A DNA stretch of 64,000 nucleotides from Shewanella marisflavi (GCF_023283925.1 NZ_JAKIKX010000006.1:1-64000), one strand, 5' to 3'; shown: positions 17,773 to 28,481, numbered from the stretch's first letter. Translations and numbers: made by a program. Notes: a model not told the origin generated them from the sequence alone.

Positions 17773-18633
17773 TTACTGCTTGGTATCCGACGTCGGGGCG
17801 TTTTTGAACAAGGCCTCAACATCGATAGAGTCGAAGCTGTAGCTGCTATTACAGTATTCGCAGCCCATTTCAATCTTACCCTGCTCGGCTAAGATGGCAT
17901 CCAGCTCAGCTTTGGTGACGGTGCGCAGGGCCTGGCCACTACGCTCACGTGAGCAGGTGCAGGAGAAGGTGACTTCGATAGGATCGAACAGGCGTACCTC
18001 TTCCTGATGGTATAGGCGGTGTAGCACTTCGGTGGCTTCCAGCTCAAACAGCTCTTCGGCCTTGATGGTGCTAGTTAGCTGTTCCAGGTGCTCGAACTCT
18101 TCATTGTGCTCATTTTCACCCGGCAGAACCTGTAGCAACATGCCAGCAGCTTGCTTGCCATTGGCAAATAGACGGATGGCGGTAGGCAGCTGTTCAGACT
18201 GGAGGAAGTATTGCTCCAGACACTCGGCCAGGGTTTCCTTCTCCAGCGCCACCACACCTTGATAACGCTCGCCGTTGCTCGGGGTCAGGGTGATCACCAT
18301 GTGGCCTTGGCCCATCAGCTGTTGCAGGTTGGCACCTTTGGCGACTTCGCCTTCCCAGCGAGCAACACCGCGCAGCTGCTGCAGGTTGTTGCCATTAATC
18401 ACCGCCAGAGAGACGGGACCATTGCCTTGCACCTGAATACTTATGTCGCCATCAAGCTTAAGCGTAGCCGTGAGTAAAGAGGTGGCCGCCATCAGCTCGC
18501 CCAGCAGACACTGAATTGCTTCTGGGTAGGTGTGGGCCGACAAGATCTCCTGATAGCTCTTCTCTAGCTGTACGATTTGTCCGCGCACATCGGCGTTGTC
18601 GAATAGGTAACGGTTTAAGATATCTTTACTCAT
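17773..18633 (-). CDS. hslO: Redox-regulated chaperone Hsp33
   Basis: A 286-residue protein with the Hsp33 zinc switch: Cys225 and Cys227 in SCTCSRERS and Cys258 and Cys261 in [11 protein letters not shown]. In the reduced state zinc binding keeps it inactive; oxidation with heat unfolds the linker and activates holdase function in the cytoplasm. The N-terminal domain contains [13 protein letters not shown] and [11 protein letters not shown]. It follows hslR by 13 bp on the minus strand, the conserved heat-shock pair. Confidence 0.97.
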   Translation of the reverse strand: MSKDILNRYLFDNADVRGQIVQLEKSYQEILSAHTYPEAIQCLLGELMAATSLLTATLKLDGDISIQVQGNGPVSLAVINGNNLQQLRGVARWEGEVAKGANLQQLMGQGHMVITLTPSNGERYQGVVALEKETLAECLEQYFLQSEQLPTAIRLFANGKQAAGMLLQVLPGENEHNEEFEHLEQLTSTIKAEELFELEATEVLHRLYHQEEVRLFDPIEVTFSCTCSRERSGQALRTVTKAELDAILAEQGKIEMGCEYCNSSYSFDSIDVEALFKNAPTSDTKQ

Positions 18634-18646
18634 TTGTGTCTCACAG

Positions 18647-19039
18647 TTAGCTTTCTTTAAAGCGTATTAGTTGGCGACGTTGCTTCTTGTCTGGCTTGGT
18701 ATCCGGCGCGGGATTGTTCAGCACATTCAAGCGTCTTGCCTCGGCATAGGTCTCACGTTTGGCTATGCTTTCTGGCGTCTCTTCATATAAGGTTTGGGCG
18801 ATCACCGCCTTTTGGCGCTGCTCTGATAATTTTTTTATGACGATCTCTTTTTCGTCATATCCTTGTCTTAGTCTAACCACGGCATCGACTTCAGCCATCT
18901 TACTCGATTTGGTGCGCTGACCATTGTAGTGCACCTTACCGCCATTGATCATCTCTTTGGCGATAGTACGAGTTTTGTAGAAACGGGCTGCCCATAACCA
19001 TTTGTCGAGCCTAACCGCGATTTGTTGTTCCGAGGTCAT
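18647..19039 (-). CDS. hslR: Ribosome-associated heat shock protein Hsp15
   Basis: A 130-residue protein with an N-terminal S4 RNA-binding domain ([36 protein letters not shown]) and a basic C-terminal tail ([14 protein letters not shown]). Hsp15 binds free 50S subunits carrying a nascent chain and helps recycle stalled complexes after heat shock. ATG 19039 is preceded by AAGGAG. It is the first gene of hslR-hslO; I did not find a convincing sigma-32 promoter. Confidence 0.95.
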   Translation of the reverse strand: MTSEQQIAVRLDKWLWAARFYKTRTIAKEMINGGKVHYNGQRTKSSKMAEVDAVVRLRQGYDEKEIVIKKLSEQRQKAVIAQTLYEETPESIAKRETYAEARRLNVLNNPAPDTKPDKKQRRQLIRFKES

Positions 19040-19260
19040 GGTGATTAGGTCTCCTTAAGTGTATAAAGATGTGCAAGTTCACAGCCTGAATATTTAGTCC
19101 ATACTTATGCTTGGCAAACCGCTGAGATAGCGACAGACTTCACACCCTTTTTAGGCGCGTAAAGTTAGCATAAATCGCCTCTAGAGGCCAATAAAGAGAC
19201 TGTTATGGGCTTGTTGCGATTAGCTGTGTAGGTTAGCATGAGCCACAGATTGGAAATTAT

Positions 19261-19266
19261 TATAAT
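19261..19266 (+). promoter_or_regulatory. Candidate -10 box (TATAAT) of the gsp operon
   Basis: A perfect TATAAT lies 33 bp before the gspC ATG. The hexamer 17 bp upstream (ATGAGC) is a poor -35, so this is a candidate that may need an activator. Confidence 0.35.
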
Positions 19267-19299
19267 CAGATTAGAGACCTGACTGAGGGTCCACAAAAT

Positions 19300-20217
19300 A
19301 TGGATTTATTAGACAAAGTAATATCTAAGGCAGCTGCGATCCCGCATAAGCCACTGAGTTCGGCCGCCTTCTGGCTCGGTTTGATTATCGCTATCTATCT
19401 TTTGGCGCAGATCACATGGAAGTTGGTTCCCGTTGCCGAAACCCCACAAAAATGGCAACCCACGCCTGTAGCCAGTAGTGGGTCGTCATCGCAGGTAAAT
19501 GTTTCCAGGCTGCAAGCCTTAGGTCTTTTTGGTCAGGCGGATCCCAATACGGATAAGCCTAAGCCAGTCGTGGAAGAGAAAATTACCGATGCGCCTAAGA
19601 CCTCATTGTCTATCCAACTCACCGGCGTGGTCGCTTCAACAGCCGAGCAGAAAGGGCTGGCGGTGATCGAGTCTGGTGGCAGTCAAAATACCTATAGCCT
19701 AGGTGACAAGATTAAAGGTACTTCGGCGTCACTAAAAGAGGTGTATGCCGATCGCATTATTATCTCCAACAGTGGCCGATACGAGACCCTGATGCTCGAC
19801 GGGCTTAAGTATGAGACCCAGGGCGAAGCCAATACCCTGTTACAAGAGGCGCGCTCCTCTCGCGATGTGCGTACCATAGATAATCGCAGCAATAGTGACG
19901 TTTCAAGAGAGATAGAAGAGTCGCGCGATGCTTTGCTGGATGACCCCAGTAAGCTCACCGATTACCTGGCGATTTCACCTGTCAACGCCGGTGGCGAATT
20001 GCAGGGATACCGTTTGAATCCGGGTAAGGACAGAGAATTATTTGAACAAGCTGGCTTTAAGGCCAACGATTTAGCAAAATCAATGAACGGCTATGATCTG
20101 ACTGATATGAGCCAAGCATTGGAAGTGATGGCCCAGTTGCCAGAATTGACCGAGATTTCTTTGATGGTAGAAAGAGAAGGTCAGCTGGTCGAGATCATGT
20201 TTAGTTTGCCGCAATAA
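19300..20217 (+). CDS. gspC: Type II secretion protein GspC
   Basis: A 305-residue inner-membrane clamp protein. One transmembrane helix (about residues 23-41, AFWLGLIIAIYLLAQITWKL), then the periplasmic homology region (SRLQALGLFGQADP, LTGVVAS, GDKIKGTSASLKEVYADRIIISNSG) that contacts the secretin N0 domain, and a C-terminal PDZ domain (YLAISPVNAGGELQGYRLNPG, FKANDLAKSMNG). First gene of the operon; ATG preceded by GAGGGT. Confidence 0.96.
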   Translation: MDLLDKVISKAAAIPHKPLSSAAFWLGLIIAIYLLAQITWKLVPVAETPQKWQPTPVASSGSSSQVNVSRLQALGLFGQADPNTDKPKPVVEEKITDAPKTSLSIQLTGVVASTAEQKGLAVIESGGSQNTYSLGDKIKGTSASLKEVYADRIIISNSGRYETLMLDGLKYETQGEANTLLQEARSSRDVRTIDNRSNSDVSREIEESRDALLDDPSKLTDYLAISPVNAGGELQGYRLNPGKDRELFEQAGFKANDLAKSMNGYDLTDMSQALEVMAQLPELTEISLMVEREGQLVEIMFSLPQ

Positions 20218-20240
20218 AAAGGGTTTAGGGGAAGTCATTA

Positions 20241-22355
20241 ATGAATAATAAGAAAATACGCCGCAATCTTATCGCGAGCGTCGTGATGGGGGCCTCGTTA
20301 CTGGCACCACAACTGGCGTGGTCGGAACAATATGCGGCTAATTTCAAGGGCACAGACATTCAGGAATTTATCAATATTGTTGGTAAAAACCTGAATCGAA
20401 CTATCATCGTCGACCCAACCGTGCGCGGTAAAATTAACGTCCGCAGCTATGATCTGCTCAATGATGAGCAGTATTACCAGTTCTTCCTCAATGTGTTGCA
20501 GGTCTATGGCTACGCCGTCGTCGAGATGGATAACAACATCATCAAGGTGATCAAGGACAAAGACGCCAAGACCTCGGCCATTCGCGTTGCCGATGACCAG
20601 GCGCCAGGCCTGGGTGACGAGATGGTCACCCGTATCGTCGCCCTGTATAACACAGAGGCTAAACAGCTCGCTCCCTTACTGCGTCAGCTTAACGATAACG
20701 CCGGTGGCGGTAACGTAGTTAACTATGACCCCTCTAACGTCCTGATGATTTCGGGCCGCGCAGCCGTGGTAAACAAGCTGGTAGAGATCGTTCGCCGCGT
20801 CGATAAGCAGGGTGATACCGAGGTGCAAGTGGTGCCGCTGGAATATGCCTCTGCGGGCGAAATGGTGCGCATCATAGATACCCTGTATCGTTCAACGGCA
20901 AACCAATCGCAACTGCCAGGCCAGGCGCCTAAAGTGGTCGCCGATGAGCGTACCAACGCCGTTATCGTCAGTGGTGATGAGAAGAGTCGCCAGCGCGTGG
21001 TCAGCCTGATCAAGAAATTGGATGCCGAGCAGGCTACAACAGGCAATACTAAGGTTCGCTATCTGCGTTACGCCAAGGCCGAAGATCTGGTGGAAGTGTT
21101 AACCGGGTTTGCCGAGAAACTGGCTAATGACCAAGATGGCGGTCAGGCACAGGGCGGGCGTAGCAAGCGCCGCAATGAAATTAACATCATGGCTCACCCA
21201 GACACCAACGCCCTGGTGATCAGCGCCGAGCCCGATCAGATGCGTACTATTGAAAGCGTGATTAATCAGCTGGATATTCGCCGGGCGCAGGTATTGGTTG
21301 AAGCCATTATCGTAGAAGTGTCAGAGGGTGATGATGTCGGTTTCGGTATCCAGTGGGCCACAGAGGCCGGTGGTGGTACCCAGTTTAATAACCTAGGCCC
21401 GACTATCGGTGAGATCGGTGCTGGTATCTGGCAGGCTCAAGATCAAGATGGCACTAAGGTTTGTACCGAAAATGGTACATGTACCGAAAACCCAACCCAG
21501 AAGGGTGATATCACTCTGCTAGCCCAAGCGCTGGGCAAGGTTAACGGTATGGCCTGGGGTGTGGCCATGGGCGATTTTGGCGCCCTGATTCAAGCCGTTT
21601 CCAGCGATACTAAGTCGAACGTACTGGCAACGCCTTCGATTACCACACTGGACAACCAGGAAGCGTCCTTCATCGTAGGTGATGAAGTGCCAATCCTCAC
21701 AGGTAGTCAAAACTCCAGCAATGGTAACAGCAACCCCTTCCAGACGGTTGAGCGTAAGGAAGTCGGTGTGAAGTTAAAGGTGGTGCCACAGATCAACGAA
21801 GGCACTACGGTTAAATTAACCATTGAGCAAGAAGTCTCAGGCATTAATGGTAAGACAGGGGTCGATGTGACCTTTGCTACCCGTCGCCTGACTACCACTG
21901 TGATGGCCGATTCGGGCCAGATCGTGGTGCTCGGTGGTCTGATTAATGAAGAAGTACAGGAGAGTGTGCAGAAGGTACCTTTCCTGGGTGATATCCCAAT
22001 CTTAGGTCACCTATTTAAGTCATCATCTAGCGGCAAGAAGAAGAAAAACCTTATGGTTTTCATCAAGCCGACCATTATTCGTGATGGCGTGACCATGGAA
22101 GGAATTGCCGGTCGTAAGTACAACTACTTCAGAGCCCTGCAGCTACAGCAGCAGGAGCGTGGTGTGAACCTGATGCCGAACACAAACGTGCCGGTATTGG
22201 AAGAGTGGAGCCAGGAAGAGTACTTGCCACCAGAAGTTAATGATGTGCTGCAGCGATACAAGGATCGCAAAGGGTTAGAGACCAAGATGCGTGAAACTGA
22301 CCCTGCGCTGAGACAAATTAACGAAAACAAGCAGCAAGATAAGACTGATGAGTGA
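20241..22355 (+). CDS. gspD: Type II secretion outer-membrane secretin GspD
   Basis: A 704-residue secretin. A signal peptide ends near LAWSEQ, followed by the N0 domain ([17 protein letters not shown]), N1-N3 repeats ([51 protein letters not shown]) and the secretin core with [32 protein letters not shown] and [11 protein letters not shown] Ser/Lys-rich patch [10 protein letters not shown] sits late in the core before [10 protein letters not shown]. It forms the outer-membrane channel. No pilotin gene is in the window. It overlaps gspE by 8 bp. Confidence 0.98.
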   Translation: MNNKKIRRNLIASVVMGASLLAPQLAWSEQYAANFKGTDIQEFINIVGKNLNRTIIVDPTVRGKINVRSYDLLNDEQYYQFFLNVLQVYGYAVVEMDNNIIKVIKDKDAKTSAIRVADDQAPGLGDEMVTRIVALYNTEAKQLAPLLRQLNDNAGGGNVVNYDPSNVLMISGRAAVVNKLVEIVRRVDKQGDTEVQVVPLEYASAGEMVRIIDTLYRSTANQSQLPGQAPKVVADERTNAVIVSGDEKSRQRVVSLIKKLDAEQATTGNTKVRYLRYAKAEDLVEVLTGFAEKLANDQDGGQAQGGRSKRRNEINIMAHPDTNALVISAEPDQMRTIESVINQLDIRRAQVLVEAIIVEVSEGDDVGFGIQWATEAGGGTQFNNLGPTIGEIGAGIWQAQDQDGTKVCTENGTCTENPTQKGDITLLAQALGKVNGMAWGVAMGDFGALIQAVSSDTKSNVLATPSITTLDNQEASFIVGDEVPILTGSQNSSNGNSNPFQTVERKEVGVKLKVVPQINEGTTVKLTIEQEVSGINGKTGVDVTFATRRLTTTVMADSGQIVVLGGLINEEVQESVQKVPFLGDIPILGHLFKSSSSGKKKKNLMVFIKPTIIRDGVTMEGIAGRKYNYFRALQLQQQERGVNLMPNTNVPVLEEWSQEEYLPPEVNDVLQRYKDRKGLETKMRETDPALRQINENKQQDKTDE

Positions 22356-23919
22356 TATTCAAGCCACACAGAACGAGGATCTGGCCCAGGTAACGAGTGA
22401 GCTCGGGCTGGCCTCGGAGGCCGAATCAGATGAGGTGTTTCACTCAACGAGTCGCGATCGCTTACCTTTTGCCTTTGCTCACCGATTCGAGTTGGTGCTA
22501 GAAAAGGGCGAAGATGAGCTTCTGACGCTCTACCATACGGTTAATACGCCTATCGATGCCATGCTGGAGGTGCGTCGTTACACTGGGCAAGAGCTGGCAT
22601 TGGCAGAGCTTGAACCATCTGTGTTCGAGGCCAAGCTGACTCAGGTTTATCAGGCCAACTCTTCCGAGGCGCAGCAGCTGATGGAAGATATCGGTAACGA
22701 GATGGATCTGTTCACTCTGGCAGAAGAGCTACCTCAGACAGAAGATCTGCTCGAAGGCGATGACGATGCGCCTATCATCAAGCTGATTAACGCACTCCTG
22801 TCGGAAGCGATCAAAGAGGAAGCCTCGGATATTCATATCGAGACTTACGAGAAGCAGCTGGTGGTGCGATTCCGTGTCGACGGCGTGCTCAAAGAGGTAC
22901 TCAAACCCAATCGTAAGCTCTCTTCGCTGCTGGTTTCCCGTATCAAGGTTATGGCGCGTCTGGATATCGCCGAGAAGCGCGTGCCCCAAGACGGCCGTAT
23001 CTCGCTGCGTATTGCCGGACGTGCGGTCGACGTGCGTGTTTCCACCATGCCATCTAGCCATGGTGAGCGTGTGGTGCTGCGTCTACTGGATAAGAACGCC
23101 GGTAACTTAGATCTCAAACAACTAGGGATGACAGATGAGATTCGCCATCAGTTCGATGAACTGATCCGCAAGCCTCACGGTATCATCTTGGTGACGGGCC
23201 CTACCGGCTCGGGTAAGAGTACCACTCTGTATGCGGGTCTGACCGAGATCAACTCCATCGACACCAACATCCTAACCGTCGAAGATCCTATCGAGTATGA
23301 GCTGGCGGGCATAGGTCAGACTCAGGTGAATACCAAGGTCGATATGACCTTCGCCAGAGGGTTGAGGGCGATTCTGCGTCAAGACCCGGATGTGGTGATG
23401 ATTGGTGAGATCCGTGACCTGGAAACGGCACAGATCGCCGTACAGGCATCACTTACCGGTCACTTGGTGATCTCGACTCTACATACCAATACCGCCTCAG
23501 GCGCCATTACTCGTCTACAAGATATGGGCGTCGAGCCCTTCCTGGTGTCCTCGAGTCTGCTCGGGGTGCTGGCACAGCGCCTTATCCGTACCTTGTGTCC
23601 TCATTGTAAGAGTGCGCACACGCCAGATCTGCGTGAGCGTGAGCTTTTGGGGATCAGCGAAGATGAGCCTTGTACTATTTACCGTGCGACGGGTTGTTCG
23701 GCCTGTGGCAATAACGGCTATCGTGGCCGAACCGGCATTCACGAACTGCTGTTGGTGGACGATAACGTCCGCGAGCTGATCCACACCGGACGCGGCGAAT
23801 TAGCCATTGAGAAACACATTCGTAAGACGGTACCAAGCATTCGCCATGACGGTATGAGTAAAGTCCTTGCCGGGGTTACTACGCTGGAAGAAGTGTTACG
23901 CGTCACTCGTGAGGAGTAG
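22348..23919 (+). CDS. gspE: Type II secretion ATPase GspE
   Basis: A 523-residue hexameric ATPase with the N1/N2 domain (binds GspL), the linker [19 protein letters not shown], Walker [11 protein letters not shown], Asp box LTVEDPIEY, Walker B-like [18 protein letters not shown], the His box [12 protein letters not shown], and a four-cysteine zinc subdomain (CPHC ... CSACG) followed by [10 protein letters not shown]. It powers pseudopilus assembly from the cytoplasmic face. Starts inside gspD, ends two bases before gspF. Confidence 0.98.
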   Translation: MSDIQATQNEDLAQVTSELGLASEAESDEVFHSTSRDRLPFAFAHRFELVLEKGEDELLTLYHTVNTPIDAMLEVRRYTGQELALAELEPSVFEAKLTQVYQANSSEAQQLMEDIGNEMDLFTLAEELPQTEDLLEGDDDAPIIKLINALLSEAIKEEASDIHIETYEKQLVVRFRVDGVLKEVLKPNRKLSSLLVSRIKVMARLDIAEKRVPQDGRISLRIAGRAVDVRVSTMPSSHGERVVLRLLDKNAGNLDLKQLGMTDEIRHQFDELIRKPHGIILVTGPTGSGKSTTLYAGLTEINSIDTNILTVEDPIEYELAGIGQTQVNTKVDMTFARGLRAILRQDPDVVMIGEIRDLETAQIAVQASLTGHLVISTLHTNTASGAITRLQDMGVEPFLVSSSLLGVLAQRLIRTLCPHCKSAHTPDLRERELLGISEDEPCTIYRATGCSACGNNGYRGRTGIHELLLVDDNVRELIHTGRGELAIEKHIRKTVPSIRHDGMSKVLAGVTTLEEVLRVTREE

Positions 23920-23921
23920 CC

Positions 23922-25142
23922 ATGCCAGCATTTGAGTACAAGGCGTTAAACGCCAAAGGCAAGCAGCAGAAAGGGGTTGTCGAAGCCGACACGGCTCGTC
24001 ATGCCAGGGGGCAATTGCGCGAGCTGCGTCTGATGCCACTAGAGATCACCCCTGTGGTGGAGAAAGAGGCGAAGGCGAAAAGCGCTGGCTTTAGCTTTAA
24101 GCGCGGCATCTCTGTTGCCGAACTCGCCTTAATCACCCGCCAAATCGCGACTTTGGTCGCCGCCGGTCTACCGGTGGAAGAGGCGCTCAAGGCCGTAGGT
24201 CAGCAGTGTGAGAAAGATCGCCTCGCCAGCATGGTGATGGCGGTGCGCTCTCGTGTTGTCGAGGGTTATAGCCTGGCCGATTCTATGGCCGAATTCCCCC
24301 ACATTTTCGATGATCTGTATCGCGCCATGGTCGCGTCCGGTGAGAAGTCGGGCCATCTCGAGGTGGTGCTTAACCGCCTCGCCGACTACACAGAACGACG
24401 CCAGCAGCTTAAGAGCAAGATGACTCAGGCGATGATCTACCCTATTGTGCTGACCTTGGTTGCCATCTGTGTGATTGCCATCTTATTGGCCGCCGTGGTG
24501 CCCCAGGTTGTGGGACAATTTGAACATATGGGGCAGGAACTGCCCTGGACCACTCAGTTTTTGATCGCGGCATCAGATTTTGTACGTGATTATGGTCTGA
24601 TAGTCATTGGAGTGCTTATTGCGCTTGCCGTGGGTGCCAAGCAGTTACTGCGCAGCGCGGCGAATCGGATGAAGTTCGATACGGCCATATTAAAGATGCC
24701 TGTGATTGGCCGGGTGAGTAAGGGGCTGAATACGGCGCGATTTGCTCGCACCTTGAGTATTCTTACCGCCAGTTCGGTGCCCCTGCTCGATGCCATGCGT
24801 ATCGCCAGCGAAGTCTTGATGAATGTCAGGGTGCGCGCGGCGGTTGAAGAGGCTACGGCCAGGGTACGTGAAGGCACAAGTTTAGGGGCGGCGCTGGCCA
24901 ATACTAAACTTTTTCCCGCCATGATGCTCTATATGATCAGCTCGGGTGAAAAGAGTGGTCAGCTAGAGCAGATGCTTGAGCGCGCCGCCGACAACCAAGA
25001 CAGAGAGTTTGAGTCAAACGTCAACATCGCCCTTGGGGTGTTCGAACCTATGCTGGTCGTCAGCATGGCTGCGGTCGTTCTGTTTATCGTCTTGGCGATC
25101 CTACAGCCGATCTTAGAACTGAATAACATGATTAGCGGTTAA
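23922..25142 (+). CDS. gspF: Type II secretion inner-membrane platform protein GspF
   Basis: A 406-residue polytopic protein with two cytoplasmic GspF domains (ALITRQIATLVAAGLPVEEAL and ARFARTLSILTASSVPLLDAM, each followed by SGEKSG) and three transmembrane helices, the first around IYPIVLTLVAICVIAILLAA and the last at the C-terminus. The N-terminus PAFEYKALNAKGKQQKGVVE is typical. The 71-bp gap to gspG holds a short AACG..CGTT-type stem (about 25142-25195) but no clear terminator. Confidence 0.97.
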   Translation: MPAFEYKALNAKGKQQKGVVEADTARHARGQLRELRLMPLEITPVVEKEAKAKSAGFSFKRGISVAELALITRQIATLVAAGLPVEEALKAVGQQCEKDRLASMVMAVRSRVVEGYSLADSMAEFPHIFDDLYRAMVASGEKSGHLEVVLNRLADYTERRQQLKSKMTQAMIYPIVLTLVAICVIAILLAAVVPQVVGQFEHMGQELPWTTQFLIAASDFVRDYGLIVIGVLIALAVGAKQLLRSAANRMKFDTAILKMPVIGRVSKGLNTARFARTLSILTASSVPLLDAMRIASEVLMNVRVRAAVEEATARVREGTSLGAALANTKLFPAMMLYMISSGEKSGQLEQMLERAADNQDREFESNVNIALGVFEPMLVVSMAAVVLFIVLAILQPILELNNMISG

Positions 25143-25213
25143 CGCCACGGCGTTAATGGCCAACAGCCGTCCTAACCCTAAACGTTAGGGCATTTTTTAT
25201 AGAGGAAGTATTA

Positions 25214-25648
25214 ATGCAAGCAAGAAACAAGCAAAAAGGTTTTACCCTATTAGAAGTTATGGTGGTTATCGTTATTTTAGGGATCCTTGCTTCTATGGTT
25301 GTGCCTAACCTTATGGGCAACAAAGATAAAGCCGATATTCAGAAGGCGGTATCAGACATTGTTGCGCTGGAAAATGCCTTGGACATGTATCGTTTGGACA
25401 ACAGCGTCTACCCTACCACTGAGCAGGGATTAGAAGCGCTGGTTCAGAAGCCAACTATTTCACCTGAGCCTCGCAACTACCGCGCCGACGGTTATGTTAA
25501 GCGTCTTCCACAGGATCCATGGCGCAACGACTACCTGCTACTGAGCCCAGGTGAGCAGGGTAAGATCGATATTTTCAGCGCAGGGCCTGACGGTCAGCCA
25601 GGTACCGAAGATGATATCGGTAACTGGAACCTGCAAGATTTCCAATAA
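25214..25648 (+). CDS. gspG: Type II secretion major pseudopilin GspG
   Basis: A 144-residue class III pseudopilin. Prepilin peptidase site after KQKG, before FTLLEVMVVIVILGILASMV with the conserved Glu5. The mature domain carries the family's calcium-loop C-terminus (FSAGPDGQPGTEDDIGNW). It forms the shaft of the pseudopilus. GAGGAAG precedes the ATG, a strong ribosome-binding site consistent with its being the most abundant pseudopilin. Confidence 0.98.
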   Translation: MQARNKQKGFTLLEVMVVIVILGILASMVVPNLMGNKDKADIQKAVSDIVALENALDMYRLDNSVYPTTEQGLEALVQKPTISPEPRNYRADGYVKRLPQDPWRNDYLLLSPGEQGKIDIFSAGPDGQPGTEDDIGNWNLQDFQ

Positions 25649-25668
25649 GCCTTAAGCAGAGTCTGTCG

Positions 25669-26250
25669 ATGCGCGGCGTCCGCCAAAGCGGTTTTACCCT
25701 GCTAGAGGTCTTGCTGGTCGTCTTGCTAATGGGATTGGCTGCCGCTGCAGTGACCTATACCACTAGCGGTGCCGATCAGCATAAGACGCTGGAGCGCACC
25801 GCGCGTCAGTTTATCGCGGCGAGCGAACTTGTGTTGGATGAAACCATATTGAGTGGTCGTTTTATCGGTATCGTTATCGATAAGCAGCACTATGAGTTTG
25901 TCTATTACGATGAAGGTAAATGGAAGCCGCTGCAGCAAGATCGTCTGCTGGCTGCCAAACAGATGGATCCTGGCGTCGAGATGCATCTTGTGCTCGATGG
26001 TTTGCCTTTAACCCAAGACGATGAAGAAGATGATGAGTCCTGGTTCGATGAACCGCTTATCGAGCCCAGTGACGAAGAGAAGAAAAAGTTTCCTGAACCC
26101 CAGGTCATGCTGTTTCCCAGTGGCGAGATGAGCGCTTTTGAGCTGACCTTTGTGACCAAAGATGAGCGCGGTCAAGAGATTGAGGCGCTGGTAGTGGGTG
26201 ATGCCTTAGGCCGCCTGAGACTCGGCAGAGAGGATGGGTTCGATGATTAA
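25669..26250 (+). CDS. gspH: Type II secretion minor pseudopilin GspH
   Basis: A 193-residue pseudopilin with cleavage site RQSG/FTLLEVLLVVLLMGLAAAA. A long acidic insert DDEEDDESWFDEPLIEPSDEE-type stretch (about residues 122-142) lies in the globular domain, longer and more acidic than I expect for the family. It bridges the major pseudopilus and the I-J-K tip. The start codon choice at 25669 leaves six residues before the cleavage site. Confidence 0.95.
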   Translation: MRGVRQSGFTLLEVLLVVLLMGLAAAAVTYTTSGADQHKTLERTARQFIAASELVLDETILSGRFIGIVIDKQHYEFVYYDEGKWKPLQQDRLLAAKQMDPGVEMHLVLDGLPLTQDDEEDDESWFDEPLIEPSDEEKKKFPEPQVMLFPSGEMSAFELTFVTKDERGQEIEALVVGDALGRLRLGREDGFDD

Positions 26251-26647
26251 GCCGATGCCAAATCGAAGCCTTTTGGCCAGGCGCCGTGCCACAGGTATGA
26301 CACTGCTTGAGGTGATCGTCGCCCTTATGGTGTTTGCTATCGCTGCCGTTTCGATTACCAAAAGCTTGGGCGAACAGATGGCCAATATGCCCATACTCGA
26401 GGAGCGTACCCTGGCGCAGTGGGTGGCCAGTAATCAGATGGTGGACGCCAGATTAGAAAAGAAGTTTCCCGATCTGGGGCGTAAAGATGGCAGCACTGAG
26501 CTGGCGGGCAAAGAGTGGTATTGGCGTAAAGAGGTGGTGAAAACCACAGATGATAATTTTCGTATGATACGCATCAGTGTCAGTGACGATGAGCGTTATA
26601 ACCGCATCATCGCCCAGGTGAGTAGCTATGTACTCAAGAATGATTAA
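26243..26647 (+). CDS. gspI: Type II secretion minor pseudopilin GspI
   Basis: About 134 residues with leader ending RATG and mature N-terminus MTLLEVIVALMVFAIAAVSI, then WVASNQMVDARL and GKEWYWRKEV, the usual GspI landmarks. ATG 26243 overlaps the gspH stop and has GAGG eight bases upstream; ATG 26234 is also possible. GspI, J and K form the tip that starts pseudopilus assembly. Confidence 0.94.
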   Translation: MIKPMPNRSLLARRRATGMTLLEVIVALMVFAIAAVSITKSLGEQMANMPILEERTLAQWVASNQMVDARLEKKFPDLGRKDGSTELAGKEWYWRKEVVKTTDDNFRMIRISVSDDERYNRIIAQVSSYVLKND

Positions 26648-27404
26648 GGCTACTCGCGGTTTCACCCTGCTGGAGATGCTGATCGCCATCGCCATCTTTG
26701 CCATGTTGGGGCTGGCGGCGAATGCTGTGCTTAGCACTGTAATGAAAAACGATGAAGTCACTGCCGAATTTGCCCAGAGACTGAAGTCGATGCAACAGGG
26801 GTTTGGCGCATTAGAGCGTGACTTTGGTCAGATGGTGGCACGTACACCGCGCCTGCTCGAAGGCGGACGTGGCTCGACCGTAATACAGACAGGTAACGAT
26901 CTGTTTGATTCGGAATCTGAGGCTATCGTCTTTTTCCGTATCGGCTGGTTAAACCCTGATGGTCTGTTGCCCCGGGGCAGTTTACAGTCTGTGGCCTATG
27001 TGGTGCAGGACAATAATCTCGAGCGTTGGTATTTTCCTTATCCCGAGCCCGAATTTGGTGCCGATCCGATCAAGACTGTGGTGATTAAGAATGTGCTGTC
27101 GGTGGAGTATTCCTTCTTTGTTGAGGATAAATGGCAGCGTAAATTCGACGGTGCCAGCCTACCGCAGGCGATCGCCATGGAGATCGAGGTGGAAGGCATG
27201 GGTAAGGTGCAGCGTAAGTTCCTGCTCCCCCTTGGTGCCACATTAGCTGCTAACAGCGACGAGGAAAATAACAACTCGGGCAACAATAGCGGTAACAACA
27301 ATAGCGGTAACAACAATAATAACGGCGGCAATAACGGCGGCAGCAATAACACCGGTGGCGGTAAAGGTGATGGATCGGGTGGCGAAGACGATGGTGACCA
27401 ATAA
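26628..27404 (+). CDS. gspJ: Type II secretion minor pseudopilin GspJ with Asn/Gly-rich tail
   Basis: A 258-residue pseudopilin: leader ending ATRG, then FTLLEMLIAIAIFAMLGLA, FGALERDFGQMVAR, and a conserved globular domain ending about residue 205 (KFLLPLGATL). The last 50 or so residues are almost only Asn, Gly, Ser and Asp, ending in an acidic EDDGDQ. This tail is not part of the known fold. It overlaps gspI by 20 bp. Confidence 0.95.
   Translation: MYSRMIKATRGFTLLEMLIAIAIFAMLGLAANAVLSTVMKNDEVTAEFAQRLKSMQQGFGALERDFGQMVARTPRLLEGGRGSTVIQTGNDLFDSESEAIVFFRIGWLNPDGLLPRGSLQSVAYVVQDNNLERWYFPYPEPEFGADPIKTVVIKNVLSVEYSFFVEDKWQRKFDGASLPQAIAMEIEVEGMGKVQRKFLLPLGATLAANSDEENNNSGNNSGNNNSGNNNNNGGNNGGSNNTGGGKGDGSGGEDDGDQ
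27255..27362 (+). repeat. Low-complexity AAC/AAT/GGC/GGT repeat in the gspJ 3' end
   Basis: Units such as AACAATAGCGGT and AATAACGGCGGC recur, encoding Asn-Asn-Ser-Gly and Asn-Asn-Gly-Gly. The repeats are imperfect but trinucleotide phased, so copy changes keep the reading frame of gspJ. Confidence 0.85.
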
Positions 27405-27405
27405 C

Positions 27406-28395
27406 ATGCCAAGAAAACAGCGCGGCGTGGCGCTGATAGTCGTGCTATTGATCGTGGCCATGATTGCCGTGATTGCCACCAATATTAATAGTCGGAATCA
27501 GATCTCGGTGCGCCGCACCATCAACTTGGCGCAATATGATCAGGCATATTGGTATGCCATCTCAGCCGAAGAGCTGGCGAAGAAGGTGCTAAAGCAAGAC
27601 TTAGAGGATGCCGATGAGGGCAAGGTTCACCTGCAGCAATATTGGGCTCAGGCCGACGTGGTATTTCCTGCAGAGCAGGGAGAGATAGGCGGGCGTATCA
27701 CAGATATGCAGTCGTGTTTCAATCTCAATGCCTTATCTATTGAGACTAATGAGGTGGAAAACGGCCAGCCTAAGCTGCCTTTGGCGGCAATACAGTTTAA
27801 GGGCTTATTGGTGGCGCTTGGCATGGATGATTTTTCAGCTGAACGCCTGACCCATACGCTAAAAGATTATATCGATGAAGATACGGTTGCGAGTCCCTTC
27901 GGTGCCGAAGATGCTGACTATGAGTCGCGCACTGTACCTTATCGTGCTGCTAATACCTTGATGAGTCATCGCAGCGAACTGCGTGCGGTGCTTGGCTATA
28001 GCCAGGATGTCTACCTTAAGTTAGCGCCTTATATTTGTGCTATCCCCGGCTATGATCGCCAGGTGTTGAACGTAAATACTATCGAGGTAGAGCAGGCCGC
28101 GCTGTTGGCGGGGATGTTTGACAATAAGATCAGCGTGGGTGAGGCGGAAAGCATCATTAACCAGCGCCCCGGTGACGGCTATGAGACGATAGAAGACTTC
28201 TGGTCTAACGGTTCTATTGCAGGGTTACGTCAGGAAAAGAACTTGTCGTCGAGCTTTAGCTTGAAGAGTAACTATTTTCTACTAGAGGCGGGTGCTAAGG
28301 TTGATAGTGCCGTCTTTAGAATGCAAAGTGTATTACGTGTGGGCGGTAACAACCAGCTGGACGTCTTGACCCGTCAATATGGCGGCCAAAAATAA
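27406..28395 (+). CDS. gspK: Type II secretion minor pseudopilin GspK
   Basis: About 329 residues with leader PRKQRG and mature N-terminus VALIVVLLIVAMIAVIA, lacking Glu5, which is the hallmark of GspK. The large domain has CFNLNAL with AALLAGMFDN and INQRPGDGYETIEDF helix-turn motifs. The start is uncertain: ATG 27406 directly after the gspJ stop is used here, but ATG 27391 and a GTG at 27394 are in frame and would overlap gspJ. It caps the pseudopilus tip. Confidence 0.93.
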   Translation: MPRKQRGVALIVVLLIVAMIAVIATNINSRNQISVRRTINLAQYDQAYWYAISAEELAKKVLKQDLEDADEGKVHLQQYWAQADVVFPAEQGEIGGRITDMQSCFNLNALSIETNEVENGQPKLPLAAIQFKGLLVALGMDDFSAERLTHTLKDYIDEDTVASPFGAEDADYESRTVPYRAANTLMSHRSELRAVLGYSQDVYLKLAPYICAIPGYDRQVLNVNTIEVEQAALLAGMFDNKISVGEAESIINQRPGDGYETIEDFWSNGSIAGLRQEKNLSSSFSLKSNYFLLEAGAKVDSAVFRMQSVLRVGGNNQLDVLTRQYGGQK

Positions 28396-28481
28396 TCACC
28401 TGGGTGGACCTCTAGTTCGGCCGGGCCAAATAAAGGACAAGCTCATCGAGAGCAACTTCATGAGACTTGTGGAGAAAGACA

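Noticed and set aside
18634..19140. Sigma-32 promoter for hslR-hslO
   Set aside because: No CTTGAA with a properly spaced CCCCAT-type -10 was found upstream of hslR.
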